Shown piece by piece: positions 23,087-29,315 of a stretch of DNA of 32,454 bases; position 1 is the stretch's first letter, and each line of letters starts with the position of its first letter. Under the pieces are notes generated by a model that searched no databases, was not told the DNA's origin, and was given only the letters and a program-made list of their open reading frames with translations. The stretch lies in IMG/VR virus record IMGVR_UViG_3300029448_000204, positions 1 to 32,454 of that record; one strand, 5' to 3'. The translations under genes and the position numbers were made by a program. The stretch is from a virus.

Positions 23087-24297
23087 TAAGCCACTTTCAG
23101 ATAGGTTGTTTGACCAATTGGTGCTTTGTCAGCATTTAGGTCTGTGCTTACCCATAATACCGGATAAGGCATCTCTTCTTTTGGAAAGTCGAAGATCCCC
23201 ATATCAGTAAAATAAATAAAGCTGTCTACCTCAAGATCATTATCTTTGATGTATTCAAACACCGGCATGACACATGTGCCACCTCGACCATTACATCTGA
23301 TCTTGGTTATCTCATCCCCTTGCTCATGCTTGTAGACATTTTGTACTTTGCTGTCGCAAGTGATCACAGTAATTGATTTAGGTTTAAGTTCTAATGACAA
23401 AGCATTTAAACCGCCTAAGAAATACTGTAATTCTTTATCTGATACAGATCCGGAACTATCTACACCAACAACAACATGACCAACACCATAACTTTCTATG
23501 GTAGGGGCAACTATGCCATGACTATAATAGAACTTTCTATGCATCTTCCTAAAAGAAAAGTCGTGAGGATTATCGCCCTCGACATGTCTTTCCACAATGT
23601 CTTGCCAATTGATCTCTGCTCTTTTCATAACATCGATCATCTGTTTTACCTCTGCCGGAACAGTTCCCCTTTCTTTAGCTTGTCTTACAGCTTGGAAGAT
23701 CTCTTCTTTAACGTCTGCCTCTTCCTCTTTTAGTTCAGCCGGAGACATGCCGTCAGTAACATTGTTATCGATGTTGCCCCATGATTGAGGCTGTAACCAA
23801 GTAGGATCTCCATCATCTGATGGCTGTCCATCGCCACTTTGACCTTGTTGCTGTTGCTGTTTTTTCTTAGCTTGGATCTGTGGGGCAATAACATTGTAGA
23901 TCTTTTCAGCCATCCAACCATCAAATTGAGGATCAAATAAACCACCATCCGGCAAAGTTAAACCGGATCTCTCTATTATTGGGTTCATAGATAGATCACA
24001 AGCTATGTTCCATGTCTCAGCATCTCTTTCTTGCTGTCTTAAATGATGCATTAATCCACGATGTTTTACCTCGTGAACAATAACACCTTTTAGCTTTTCA
24101 AACGTGAGGCTTTCAGCATATGCTCTGTTAAAGAATATATCTCTGCCATCAGTTGCAAAGGTTGGGATCTCATTTTTCTCAATGATCTTCATCTTTACTA
24201 GGATAATTCCATAATAAGCATGACCTTGATTACCTATATCCCAATTTAACTGTATCCTAATCTTTGCGAACTTATCTTCTAATTTTAATTCTTTCAT
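23086..24297 (-). CDS. VWA-like / DUF2201 putative metallopeptidase, MoxR partner
   Basis: 403 residues. The N-terminal domain carries VIVHEVKHRGLMHHLRQ with HEVKH at about 75-79, the HExxH signature of the DUF2201 putative metallopeptidase domain. A Gln/Gly/Asp-rich linker follows (about 145-185). The C-terminal domain is VWA-like with VVGVDSSGSVSD; DSSGS at about 280-284 supplies the metal-binding MIDAS residues. These VWA proteins are typically encoded next to a MoxR-type AAA+ ATPase, as here (24378-25451), and work as a remodelling chaperone pair. The phage target is unknown. The start at 24297 has GGAG 6 nt upstream; the ATG at 24309 is part of that site. Confidence 0.85.
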   Translation of the reverse strand: MKELKLEDKFAKIRIQLNWDIGNQGHAYYGIILVKMKIIEKNEIPTFATDGRDIFFNRAYAESLTFEKLKGVIVHEVKHRGLMHHLRQQERDAETWNIACDLSMNPIIERSGLTLPDGGLFDPQFDGWMAEKIYNVIAPQIQAKKKQQQQQGQSGDGQPSDDGDPTWLQPQSWGNIDNNVTDGMSPAELKEEEADVKEEIFQAVRQAKERGTVPAEVKQMIDVMKRAEINWQDIVERHVEGDNPHDFSFRKMHRKFYYSHGIVAPTIESYGVGHVVVGVDSSGSVSDKELQYFLGGLNALSLELKPKSITVITCDSKVQNVYKHEQGDEITKIRCNGRGGTCVMPVFEYIKDNDLEVDSFIYFTDMGIFDFPKEEMPYPVLWVSTDLNADKAPIGQTTYLKVA

Positions 24298-24310
24298 AAT
24301 GGTCTCCAAA

Positions 24311-24330
24311 AAAAGTTTACGTAAAGTTTT
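24311..24330 (+). promoter_or_regulatory. Recurrent 20-nt near-palindrome before the VWA gene
   Basis: Exact AAAAGTTTACGTAAAGTTTT between the MoxR and VWA genes. Read in the direction of the genes (- strand) it is followed by a T run and then the GGAG of the VWA gene, so it sits immediately upstream of that ribosome binding site. Confidence 0.5.
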
Positions 24331-24332
24331 GA

Positions 24333-24369
24333 TCTAGGATAAAGCACAAATACTGCACTCTATCCTAGA
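24333..24369. terminator. Hairpin TCTAGGATA / TATCCTAGA with flanking T runs
   Basis: A 9-bp perfect stem (24333-24341 with 24361-24369) encloses a 19-nt loop, right beside the 20-nt near-palindrome. On the + strand a run of seven T follows within 4 bases. On the - strand (gene direction) the seven-T run comes only after the near-palindrome. It may attenuate transcription between the MoxR and VWA genes or protect an mRNA end. Confidence 0.45.
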
Positions 24370-24377
24370 GTATTTTT

Positions 24378-25451
24378 TTAAAGTAATAGGTCTTTCAAGT
24401 TACCTTGAGATCCTAAAACTTGTTTCATAGCTTGATGAGTAACTAATGTTTTATTCCTAGTAACAGCATCTTTAAGCATGAAAGCCATGAACTCTTGCTC
24501 CGGTAGTCTCTGCATATACGTGAGAATACTTGCACAGTTTGTCATGTTCATCTTACTAGCTAAAGATCCACATAAAGCATACAGAACACCACGATCTTCC
24601 GGTATAGCTGTATTAGTTGGATCATTAACAATGCTGTCAAAAGCCGGTAGCTTGTCATACAGCTTTATATGAGCCATCAGACTAGCAGAGGCTGTCTCGC
24701 CAATTTGCCCCTCTAAAACACCTCTTAAAGTAGTGTTGTCGAAACCTAAGTTTAAAAGAACTCCGGCTCTTTCTACTGATCTAGGTGTACAGTTGCTGTT
24801 AGCTGAAACATCAAACTTATAAAGATATTGATCATCAAACTTTAACCATGAACTCAATCTGTGATCTACATTGTGAGATGCATAATAATGCAGTAAATCA
24901 TCTAGGTTAATTTCTAGGCTAAGATATGTAACTCTATCTCTAAGCTGTGATGGCAACTTGTTAGATCCGGCTCTGTCTTTAAGACGATTACCGGCACAGA
25001 CAATCATCCATCCATCCGGTAGATAATGATCCCCTAGTCTACGTTCATCGACTAGCTGTCCAAAGATGTTGTGAGACATTAATGTAGCTTGGGCAACCTC
25101 ATCAACAAAGATAATACCGCATCCCTCAGTAGGCATAAAAGTAGGTCTTAGTCTGATCATACTTTCTCCATCCTTAGATGCTACAAGCCATCCGGCAATC
25201 TCTGATGGATCATACTGTGGCAAACCAAAGTTAATAAATCCTAGCTTATCTTCTTTGTAGTCAAATATTTCTCTACAAACTTTTAAGATAAGGCTGTCAG
25301 TAGTTAATGAATTGACACATGTGGTTTTACCCTCGCCAACACCGCCCTCAACATAAGGGATAACAAGCTGATCCTTACGACCACCTTGAACAGTTTTAAA
25401 GTTATGGATTAACATGCCTTGAATAGCATTTCTTATATCTGTAATACGCAT
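24378..25451 (-). CDS. MoxR-type AAA+ ATPase
   Basis: 357 residues. Walker A GGVGEGKTT (36-44); Walker B IIFVDEV (about 113-119); a sensor-like IVCAGNRLKDRAG (about 150-162) and the LPSQLRDRV arginine-finger region follow in the expected order. The C-terminal 150 residues are helical, as in the lid of this family. MoxR ATPases act with VWA-domain partners to insert metals or remodel protein complexes, and the partner gene is next in the operon. The ribosome binding site AAGGAGACTATTAA precedes the ATG. The target in the infected cell cannot be told from sequence. Confidence 0.85.
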   Translation of the reverse strand: MRITDIRNAIQGMLIHNFKTVQGGRKDQLVIPYVEGGVGEGKTTCVNSLTTDSLILKVCREIFDYKEDKLGFINFGLPQYDPSEIAGWLVASKDGESMIRLRPTFMPTEGCGIIFVDEVAQATLMSHNIFGQLVDERRLGDHYLPDGWMIVCAGNRLKDRAGSNKLPSQLRDRVTYLSLEINLDDLLHYYASHNVDHRLSSWLKFDDQYLYKFDVSANSNCTPRSVERAGVLLNLGFDNTTLRGVLEGQIGETASASLMAHIKLYDKLPAFDSIVNDPTNTAIPEDRGVLYALCGSLASKMNMTNCASILTYMQRLPEQEFMAFMLKDAVTRNKTLVTHQAMKQVLGSQGNLKDLLL

Positions 25452-25463
25452 TTAATAGTCTCC

Positions 25464-25754
25464 TTATTTAGATTGTTGTTTAAATTTATTTAGTATTTTC
25501 TTAGCTTGTTTTTCATGCTCTGCACCTAGATATTCAATAACCTTTTCGATAACTTGGTCATTGGTTAAATCTTGTAAGTGTACAAGCATAAATTTTTCAA
25601 TAGCTTGATCAAACTTATTCTCAGCTACTTTTTTCTCATACACAGCCTTTACAAGCTGTGTACTATTTTGGTGCAGATCCCATTTAAGTTCTCTGACTTT
25701 ATTGTACATATGTACTAATTTAGATGTTCGTTCTGTGATTATCTTTTCTGACAT
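25464..25754 (-). CDS. Hypothetical helical protein (96 residues)
   Basis: Not recognised. Almost entirely helical and charged: TERTSKLVHMYNKVRELKWDLHQNSTQLVKAVYEKK, then EKFMLVHLQDLTNDQVIEKVIEYLG, ending in a Lys/Gln-rich tail. The start at 25754 is set by AAGGAG six bases upstream of the ATG. The same frame is open for another 45 codons upstream, including a hydrophobic segment, but no ribosome binding site precedes those starts. It is co-oriented with MoxR and the SprT-like gene and may belong to that module. Confidence 0.6.
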   Translation of the reverse strand: MSEKIITERTSKLVHMYNKVRELKWDLHQNSTQLVKAVYEKKVAENKFDQAIEKFMLVHLQDLTNDQVIEKVIEYLGAEHEKQAKKILNKFKQQSK

Positions 25755-25857
25755 ATAGTCTCCTTTGTTTAGATTGTCGTTGTAGTCCATGATGATAGTA
25801 CATCCAATGAACAAGCAGACACAGACCATATAGATCTGTGTCAATTTGTGCATTAGT
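25755..25857 (-). other. Intergenic leader with 8-bp inverted repeat
   Basis: The 103-bp gap holds GACACAGA / TCTGTGTC (25818-25825 with 25835-25842, loop of 9). On the - strand the hairpin lies 64 nt before the start of the 96-residue gene. The frame of that gene stays open through the gap and would encode a hydrophobic peptide (YMVCVCLFIGCTIIM). A leader hairpin or an in-frame membrane extension are both possible. Confidence 0.4.
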
Positions 25858-26490
25858 TTAGGCAAGTAAAGCCTCAGTAACATCGTCAACTACTGACTGC
25901 TCTTCCTCTGCCTCATCGATTGCCTTTCTGCCCTTTTCTGCAATCTCAAACCTATTGATTAATCTAACCTTGAAATCATCTAGTTCAGATTGTGTCATGA
26001 TAAGACCATCTCTTTGCTTACCGGTTTTAGTCTTTAGACCTACCAACTTATCGATGATTGTATCCAAAGGTGTTTTAACATCATCGCCCTTATTATGTGC
26101 GAGGATCTTAGCTTGAGATTTAAGATCTAACTTAGCAAACAAATCTAACACGAAAGTTTTTGTCAGATTGCTAGACGGCATATCAGCCTTATGCTTGTTT
26201 GAGAAAAGAGTTATATTTCTCTTAAACAATTCTGCTTGAGTTCTAGACATACCAATTTCTGCCTCAAGTATAGTTAAGATCTCGTTTGAATGATCCTCTA
26301 GAAGATTGCCGGTGTCAGTTCTAGGTAATGCATGGACTATTACTACTCCCTCTGCATACTGATCAACTCTTATGGCACTCATAGCCTCAGATTGTGCTTT
26401 GTTAGATCCCTTTAGCAACGTGTGCTGTGCCTCTTGAGATGCCATTTGTTTTTTAATATCGCTAGATATAGTTACTTTATTTTTCTGCAT
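25858..26490 (-). CDS. Probable internal translation product of the SprT-like gene (210 residues)
   Basis: In-frame ATG at 26490 preceded by GAGGAGACTATA. This is the same ribosome binding sequence, AGGAGACTAT, as before the neighbouring 96-residue gene and the MoxR gene. It would yield only the C-terminal region (MQKNKVTISSDIKKQMASQ onward), without the HEVSH protease site. Either two proteins are made from one frame, or two once-separate genes have fused after loss of a stop codon. The product is not recognised. Confidence 0.5.
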   Translation of the reverse strand: MQKNKVTISSDIKKQMASQEAQHTLLKGSNKAQSEAMSAIRVDQYAEGVVIVHALPRTDTGNLLEDHSNEILTILEAEIGMSRTQAELFKRNITLFSNKHKADMPSSNLTKTFVLDLFAKLDLKSQAKILAHNKGDDVKTPLDTIIDKLVGLKTKTGKQRDGLIMTQSELDDFKVRLINRFEIAEKGRKAIDEAEEEQSVVDDVTEALLA

Positions 26491-27051
26491 TATAGTCTCC
26501 TCTATTACAGATTGTTTAGGTTGGTTTTTTTCTAGTATGTCCTTTTCAATAATAGGATTAACTAGGTCTCTTCTTAAATACCTATAGATTGCCTTAAAAC
26601 AATCTCCATGTGGCTTTCTATAAGTGGTCTTAAATCTATTCACATACTTGGCTCTTGCGAATTGAACATGATGGCTGACCTCATGACTAACACTCATCAG
26701 ATAAGCATGATCTAGGTTAAGGCATTTTCTGCCCCCTATTTGTGGATCATTATTGTAGCTTTTATATTCTGTATGAAAATGTTCTTCATCTAGGTGTTGC
26801 CAATAACTAAGATTAATTTGAATACTACTAGCACAAGCATTAGTTGCTCCGGCACTTTTGTAGTTAACAACTTTAGTGACAGCTACTGCTCTATCTACAT
26901 CCTTAGATGTAATATTTAATTCGTATTCTTTTTTCTTGAGATGGTTCATACATTTACGAACCATTTTTTTGATTGTATTTGCATGGGCGGTATTCTCTTT
27001 TTTAGAATAATCATACTTATGATATGATAAATTTATGTCTTTATTAGGCAT
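25858..27051 (-). CDS. SprT-like zinc metalloprotease with helical C-terminal region
   Basis: 397 residues. The N-terminal domain contains SVSHEVSHHVQFA with HEVSH at about 123-127, then KPHGDCFKAIYRYLR, the distal His-Gly-x-x-F element. Together these are the pattern of SprT/Spartan-type zinc metalloproteases, which in cells cut DNA-protein crosslinks. From about residue 190 the protein changes to a helical charged region ending in an acidic tail (DEAEEEQSVVDDV). At the junction, GAGGAGACTATA precedes an in-frame ATG (26490), so the C-terminal half could also be made alone. The start at 27051 is chosen because GGAG lies 6 nt upstream. A hammerhead ribozyme lies in its 5' leader. Confidence 0.8.
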   Translation of the reverse strand: MPNKDINLSYHKYDYSKKENTAHANTIKKMVRKCMNHLKKKEYELNITSKDVDRAVAVTKVVNYKSAGATNACASSIQINLSYWQHLDEEHFHTEYKSYNNDPQIGGRKCLNLDHAYLMSVSHEVSHHVQFARAKYVNRFKTTYRKPHGDCFKAIYRYLRRDLVNPIIEKDILEKNQPKQSVIEETIMQKNKVTISSDIKKQMASQEAQHTLLKGSNKAQSEAMSAIRVDQYAEGVVIVHALPRTDTGNLLEDHSNEILTILEAEIGMSRTQAELFKRNITLFSNKHKADMPSSNLTKTFVLDLFAKLDLKSQAKILAHNKGDDVKTPLDTIIDKLVGLKTKTGKQRDGLIMTQSELDDFKVRLINRFEIAEKGRKAIDEAEEEQSVVDDVTEALLA

Positions 27052-27069
27052 ATGGCACTCCATTAAATT

Positions 27070-27122
27070 AACTGTTTCGACCTTTTGGTCTCATCAGATC
27101 AAGCACACACTTGATGACAGTT
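27070..27122 (-). ncRNA. Hammerhead ribozyme, stem III open (type III)
   Basis: All core elements are present on the - strand, 5' to 3'. Stem III strand AACUGU (27122-27117); cleavage base C (27116), giving the triplet GUC; stem I AUCAAG / CUUGAU (27115-27110, 27103-27098) closed by UGUGUG; core CUGAUGA (27097-27091); stem II GACC / GGUC (27090-27087, 27082-27079) closed by AAAA; core GAAA (27078-27075); stem III strand CAGUU (27074-27070), with the last A of GAAA pairing to U of GUC. Every conserved nucleotide and closing pair fits the consensus. Predicted cleavage is between 27116 and 27115, in the 5' leader of the SprT-like gene. Known hammerheads self-cleave to a 2',3'-cyclic phosphate and a 5'-OH. 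Confidence 0.93.
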
Positions 27123-27124
27123 GA

Positions 27125-27142
27125 GGGCAGTAATAACTGCCC
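27125..27142 (-). other. Hairpin next to the ribozyme, GGGCAGT / ACTGCCC
   Basis: A 7-bp perfect stem with a 4-nt loop begins 7 bases after the zinc-finger gene's stop codon and ends 2 bases before the ribozyme. After cleavage it would cap the 3' end of the upstream message. There is no T run, so it is not an intrinsic terminator. Confidence 0.65.
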
Positions 27143-27149
27143 CCATTTA

Positions 27150-27875
27150 TTATGTGATAGGTGTTAGCTGTGATTGTTTCCAAGTTTGCCATCTCTTTTT
27201 TATTCGAGGCTGAACATGATTTACAATCTCGTCATATTCTTCTCTAAGTTTTTTGACGTTAAAAACTGTTGTGCTTTCTGATGCCAAGATCTGCTTAGAT
27301 ATTTCTCTACATCTTTCGTCTAACAAAAGAGAATAATCTATTAAATAAGCATTGCTGATCTCATAAGGATCTTTTCTTGATCCCATGCACTCGCCCATAT
27401 GAAAGCTATAACCTTTAGTGTATCCATGAGATGCTAGTTTACCGGTATCTCTGTTTACCTTATGGACAGATCCACAAATCTGACATGTACCTAAATGAGT
27501 GGCTTGTTTCTCAGTAGGTTTGTATTCTTTTTTCTCAGCCACTTTCTTAACAACCTCAAAAGATTTTAAGTGAACTCTGTCCATTGCTAACAGCAAAACA
27601 AGCTGTGCATTAATTCCAAATGCTTGGAAGATATCAACATGTTTAGCTTTTACTTGGTGCAAATTAGATGGCACATCCCAATAATTAAAACCTTTAGATT
27701 TACCTAGATGATAATCTTTATTCTCTTTAACAAGATTTTCGTAGGCTCTGTTTAAAGTTTCGAGGGCATCTTTCTTAGCTGTTTTAGTGTGGAAACATTT
27801 GTCTGTTTCTACCTTTGTTTTGATTTCAGATACTTGGTTTTTATAATCGATATATGTTCTCAATTGGATCTCCAT
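27150..27875 (-). CDS. Zinc-finger-like phage protein of unknown function (241 residues)
   Basis: N-terminal half is helical and charged. At about residue 129, GTCQICGSVHKVN gives a C-x2-C pair, followed by GKLASHGYTKG and HMGECMGSRKDPYEIS, which offer His and Cys for a treble-clef-like zinc site. This C-x-x-C-G...HGY...C-x-G arrangement is one I recognise from phage proteins without an assigned function. The C terminus is a charged helical region. The ATG at 27875 has no ribosome binding site, but its own GGAG lies 6 nt before an in-frame TTG at 27863, which may be the true start. It is the first gene of the - strand block, and the ribozyme follows its stop. Confidence 0.7.
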   Translation of the reverse strand: MEIQLRTYIDYKNQVSEIKTKVETDKCFHTKTAKKDALETLNRAYENLVKENKDYHLGKSKGFNYWDVPSNLHQVKAKHVDIFQAFGINAQLVLLLAMDRVHLKSFEVVKKVAEKKEYKPTEKQATHLGTCQICGSVHKVNRDTGKLASHGYTKGYSFHMGECMGSRKDPYEISNAYLIDYSLLLDERCREISKQILASESTTVFNVKKLREEYDEIVNHVQPRIKKRWQTWKQSQLTPIT

Positions 27876-28180
27876 TGGTTGATATTAATAATAAGATTGG
27901 TTGATGTATTTTCTTGGAAATAATATTACAGCATCTGCTTGGAAACTCGTATGAAACTTATGCCCATATCGCTGTCTTCATCAGACTGAATTGTGGGGGC
28001 TGTGTCACTCTTGCCTTTCTAAATCTCTTGCCTAGTTTCCCATGTAGGTCAGAAAGGGATGTTTGTTCTACAGTTCAAACAAGTTGCCAAACAGAGGCTG
28101 TAATCTTAAAAATTTTTTAAAAAAAAAATCTACCTCTTGTTACCACGTAGGGATTTAGCTGTCAAACCCTAAGTTGTTAT

Positions 28181-28220
28181 TATATTACTTAGAGAGATAT
28201 TATTTTACTTAGAGAGACAA
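28181..28220. repeat. Tandem repeat, two 20-bp units
   Basis: TATATTACTTAGAGAGATAT is followed directly by TATTTTACTTAGAGAGACAA, with 16 of 20 identical including TTACTTAGAGAGA. The 20-bp period is close to two helical turns, as for adjacent operator sites. Confidence 0.6.
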
Positions 28221-28392
28221 TATCTTCTGTAACTCAAGGTAGACAACAAAAACGCTGAAACTAAAGTTTTTGATATATCATAGCTTAATGTGTTACATGT
28301 GCTGTATGGCTCTTAAATCGACAGCAATTAATATTTCACTAAATGAGACTACAATCAAAGATATTAAAATGTTATGATGGCTATAGGTCGCA

Positions 28393-28412
28393 GGTATTTT
28401 AAATCAAATACC
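28393..28412. promoter_or_regulatory. Inverted repeat GGTATTT / AAATACC next to the near-palindrome
   Basis: 7-bp arms (28393-28399 and 28406-28412) with a 6-nt spacer, abutting the near-palindrome at 28413. It lies 31 bp upstream of the small terminase start. It could be an operator or an mRNA leader hairpin. Confidence 0.4.
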
Positions 28413-28432
28413 AAAACTTTACGTATAATTTT
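28413..28432 (+). promoter_or_regulatory. Near-palindrome variant before the small terminase gene
   Basis: AAAACTTTACGTATAATTTT matches the recurrent 20-mer at 17 of 20 positions and is followed at once by the GAGG ribosome binding site of the terminase gene. It is the most diverged of the intergenic + strand copies. Confidence 0.4.
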
Positions 28433-28443
28433 GAGGATTAAAA

Positions 28444-28977
28444 ATGACAGATAAAAATAAAGATAAACCTAAATTAAAATTGGTTAGTGATAACGACAGC
28501 CATAATAACAAGAGTAAAAAATCTAATGTTATTGGTGGGGATCTGACAGAAAAGATGCGAGGTTTTTGTTATGACATTGTAGGTAAAAATGGAGAGAAAG
28601 GTATGACATTAATTGAGGCATATCGTAACAACTATAATGTTAGTAAAGATATTAAACCAAATACTCTTAGAATGTTGGCAAGTAGACTAAGGGCAAAGGA
28701 TAACATTAGAATATTTGTGGATCACTTATTAGCCAATAAAATGTCACTTACTAGGATGCAAGAGGTCAAACGAACTGATGTTATATTAAACAAGATTGAG
28801 GCAATGGCAGACGATGTAACTATTAATGAGGCAACAAGATTAAAGGCTCTTGAGATGCTTGGAAAAAATCTTGGCTTATTTACTGACGTTCTAAAGGTGG
28901 ATGACAATAGAGACAGATCTTCTGTAGAAATAGAAAGCGAATTATTAAAGAGGCTTAACAGTATAATATCCAAGTAA
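28444..28977 (+). CDS. terS: Terminase small subunit
   Basis: 177 residues. A basic, disordered N terminus (1-35) is followed by MRGFCYDIVGKNGEKGMTLIEAYRNNYN, a helix-turn-helix-like DNA-binding segment. The C-terminal ATRLKALEMLGKNLGLFTD motif is characteristic of small terminase proteins, and a helical end follows. The small subunit recognises the packaging site on phage DNA and hands it to the large subunit, encoded 650 bp downstream. GAGG lies 7 nt before the ATG. The large non-coding spacer between the two terminase genes is unusual and may include the packaging site. Confidence 0.85.
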   Translation: MTDKNKDKPKLKLVSDNDSHNNKSKKSNVIGGDLTEKMRGFCYDIVGKNGEKGMTLIEAYRNNYNVSKDIKPNTLRMLASRLRAKDNIRIFVDHLLANKMSLTRMQEVKRTDVILNKIEAMADDVTINEATRLKALEMLGKNLGLFTDVLKVDDNRDRSSVEIESELLKRLNSIISK

Positions 28978-28995
28978 AAATTTACGTAAAGTTTT
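28976..28995 (+). promoter_or_regulatory. Recurrent near-palindrome after the small terminase gene
   Basis: AAAAATTTACGTAAAGTTTT, one mismatch to the consensus, begins in the stop codon of the small terminase gene. It is followed by ACACCTAG, similar to the CTAG downstream of other copies. Confidence 0.5.
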
Positions 28996-29016
28996 ACACC
29001 TAGCTACGATATATTA

Positions 29017-29044
29017 TTGACAGCTATGAACGATAGATTATTTA
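29017..29044 (+). promoter_or_regulatory. Candidate sigma-70-type promoter
   Basis: A perfect TTGACA (29017-29022) is followed after 16 bp by TATTTA (29039-29044). The -10 box is weak. It could serve the large terminase block, but the distance to the first gene (about 370 bp) is long. Confidence 0.3.
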
Positions 29045-29172
29045 ATCAGAGTGGTTGGTCTAATTTTTTTTCTAGCCTATCTTAACCCCACCTACCCCCA
29101 ACCACCGGTGTATGCGTAGTGGCTACACATGCTAGTATGTTGGTTTTGCACACTAGAATAATAAATTTTAAC

Positions 29173-29189
29173 AAGGGGTCACCCCTTTT
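29173..29189 (+). terminator. Compact GC hairpin with short T run
   Basis: AAGGGG / CCCCTT with a 3-nt loop and four T in all at the end of the second arm. It may weakly terminate transcripts from the small terminase gene; the T run is short. Confidence 0.4.
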
Positions 29190-29315
29190 AAATATCTGTA
29201 GAGGTTCCTGTAAGTAATATAATATAAACTTTAAAAAATATTGCCTATATGATTCTTTTGCTATTGCAATTTATATTCAAATAATATATAAAAAATTATA
29301 TTTGTTAGTATATAT

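Larger units (their letters stand above)
27876..28443. other. Non-coding divergent control region
   Basis: 568 bp between divergent transcription units. It contains an A/T run at 28111-28128, a hairpin-like TAGGG / CCCTA (28149-28153 with 28167-28171), a 20-bp tandem repeat (28181-28220), a 7-bp inverted repeat and the 20-nt near-palindrome variant just before the small terminase gene. I find no convincing ORF, tRNA or known riboswitch. Promoters for both directions must lie here, but none has clear -35 and -10 boxes. Confidence 0.6.

Noticed and set aside
25844-25849. TTGACA on the - strand as a promoter for the 96-residue gene
   Set aside because: No acceptable -10 hexamer occurs 16-18 bp downstream; the sequence there is part of the inverted repeat.
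27978-27984. CTGATGA on the - strand upstream of the zinc-finger gene
   Set aside because: No GAAA core element follows at a workable distance and no matching stem I or III is present.
28381-28412. Phage attachment site resembling a tRNA 3' end
   Set aside because: Only a superficial likeness; no integrase gene is seen and the segment is better explained as an inverted repeat.
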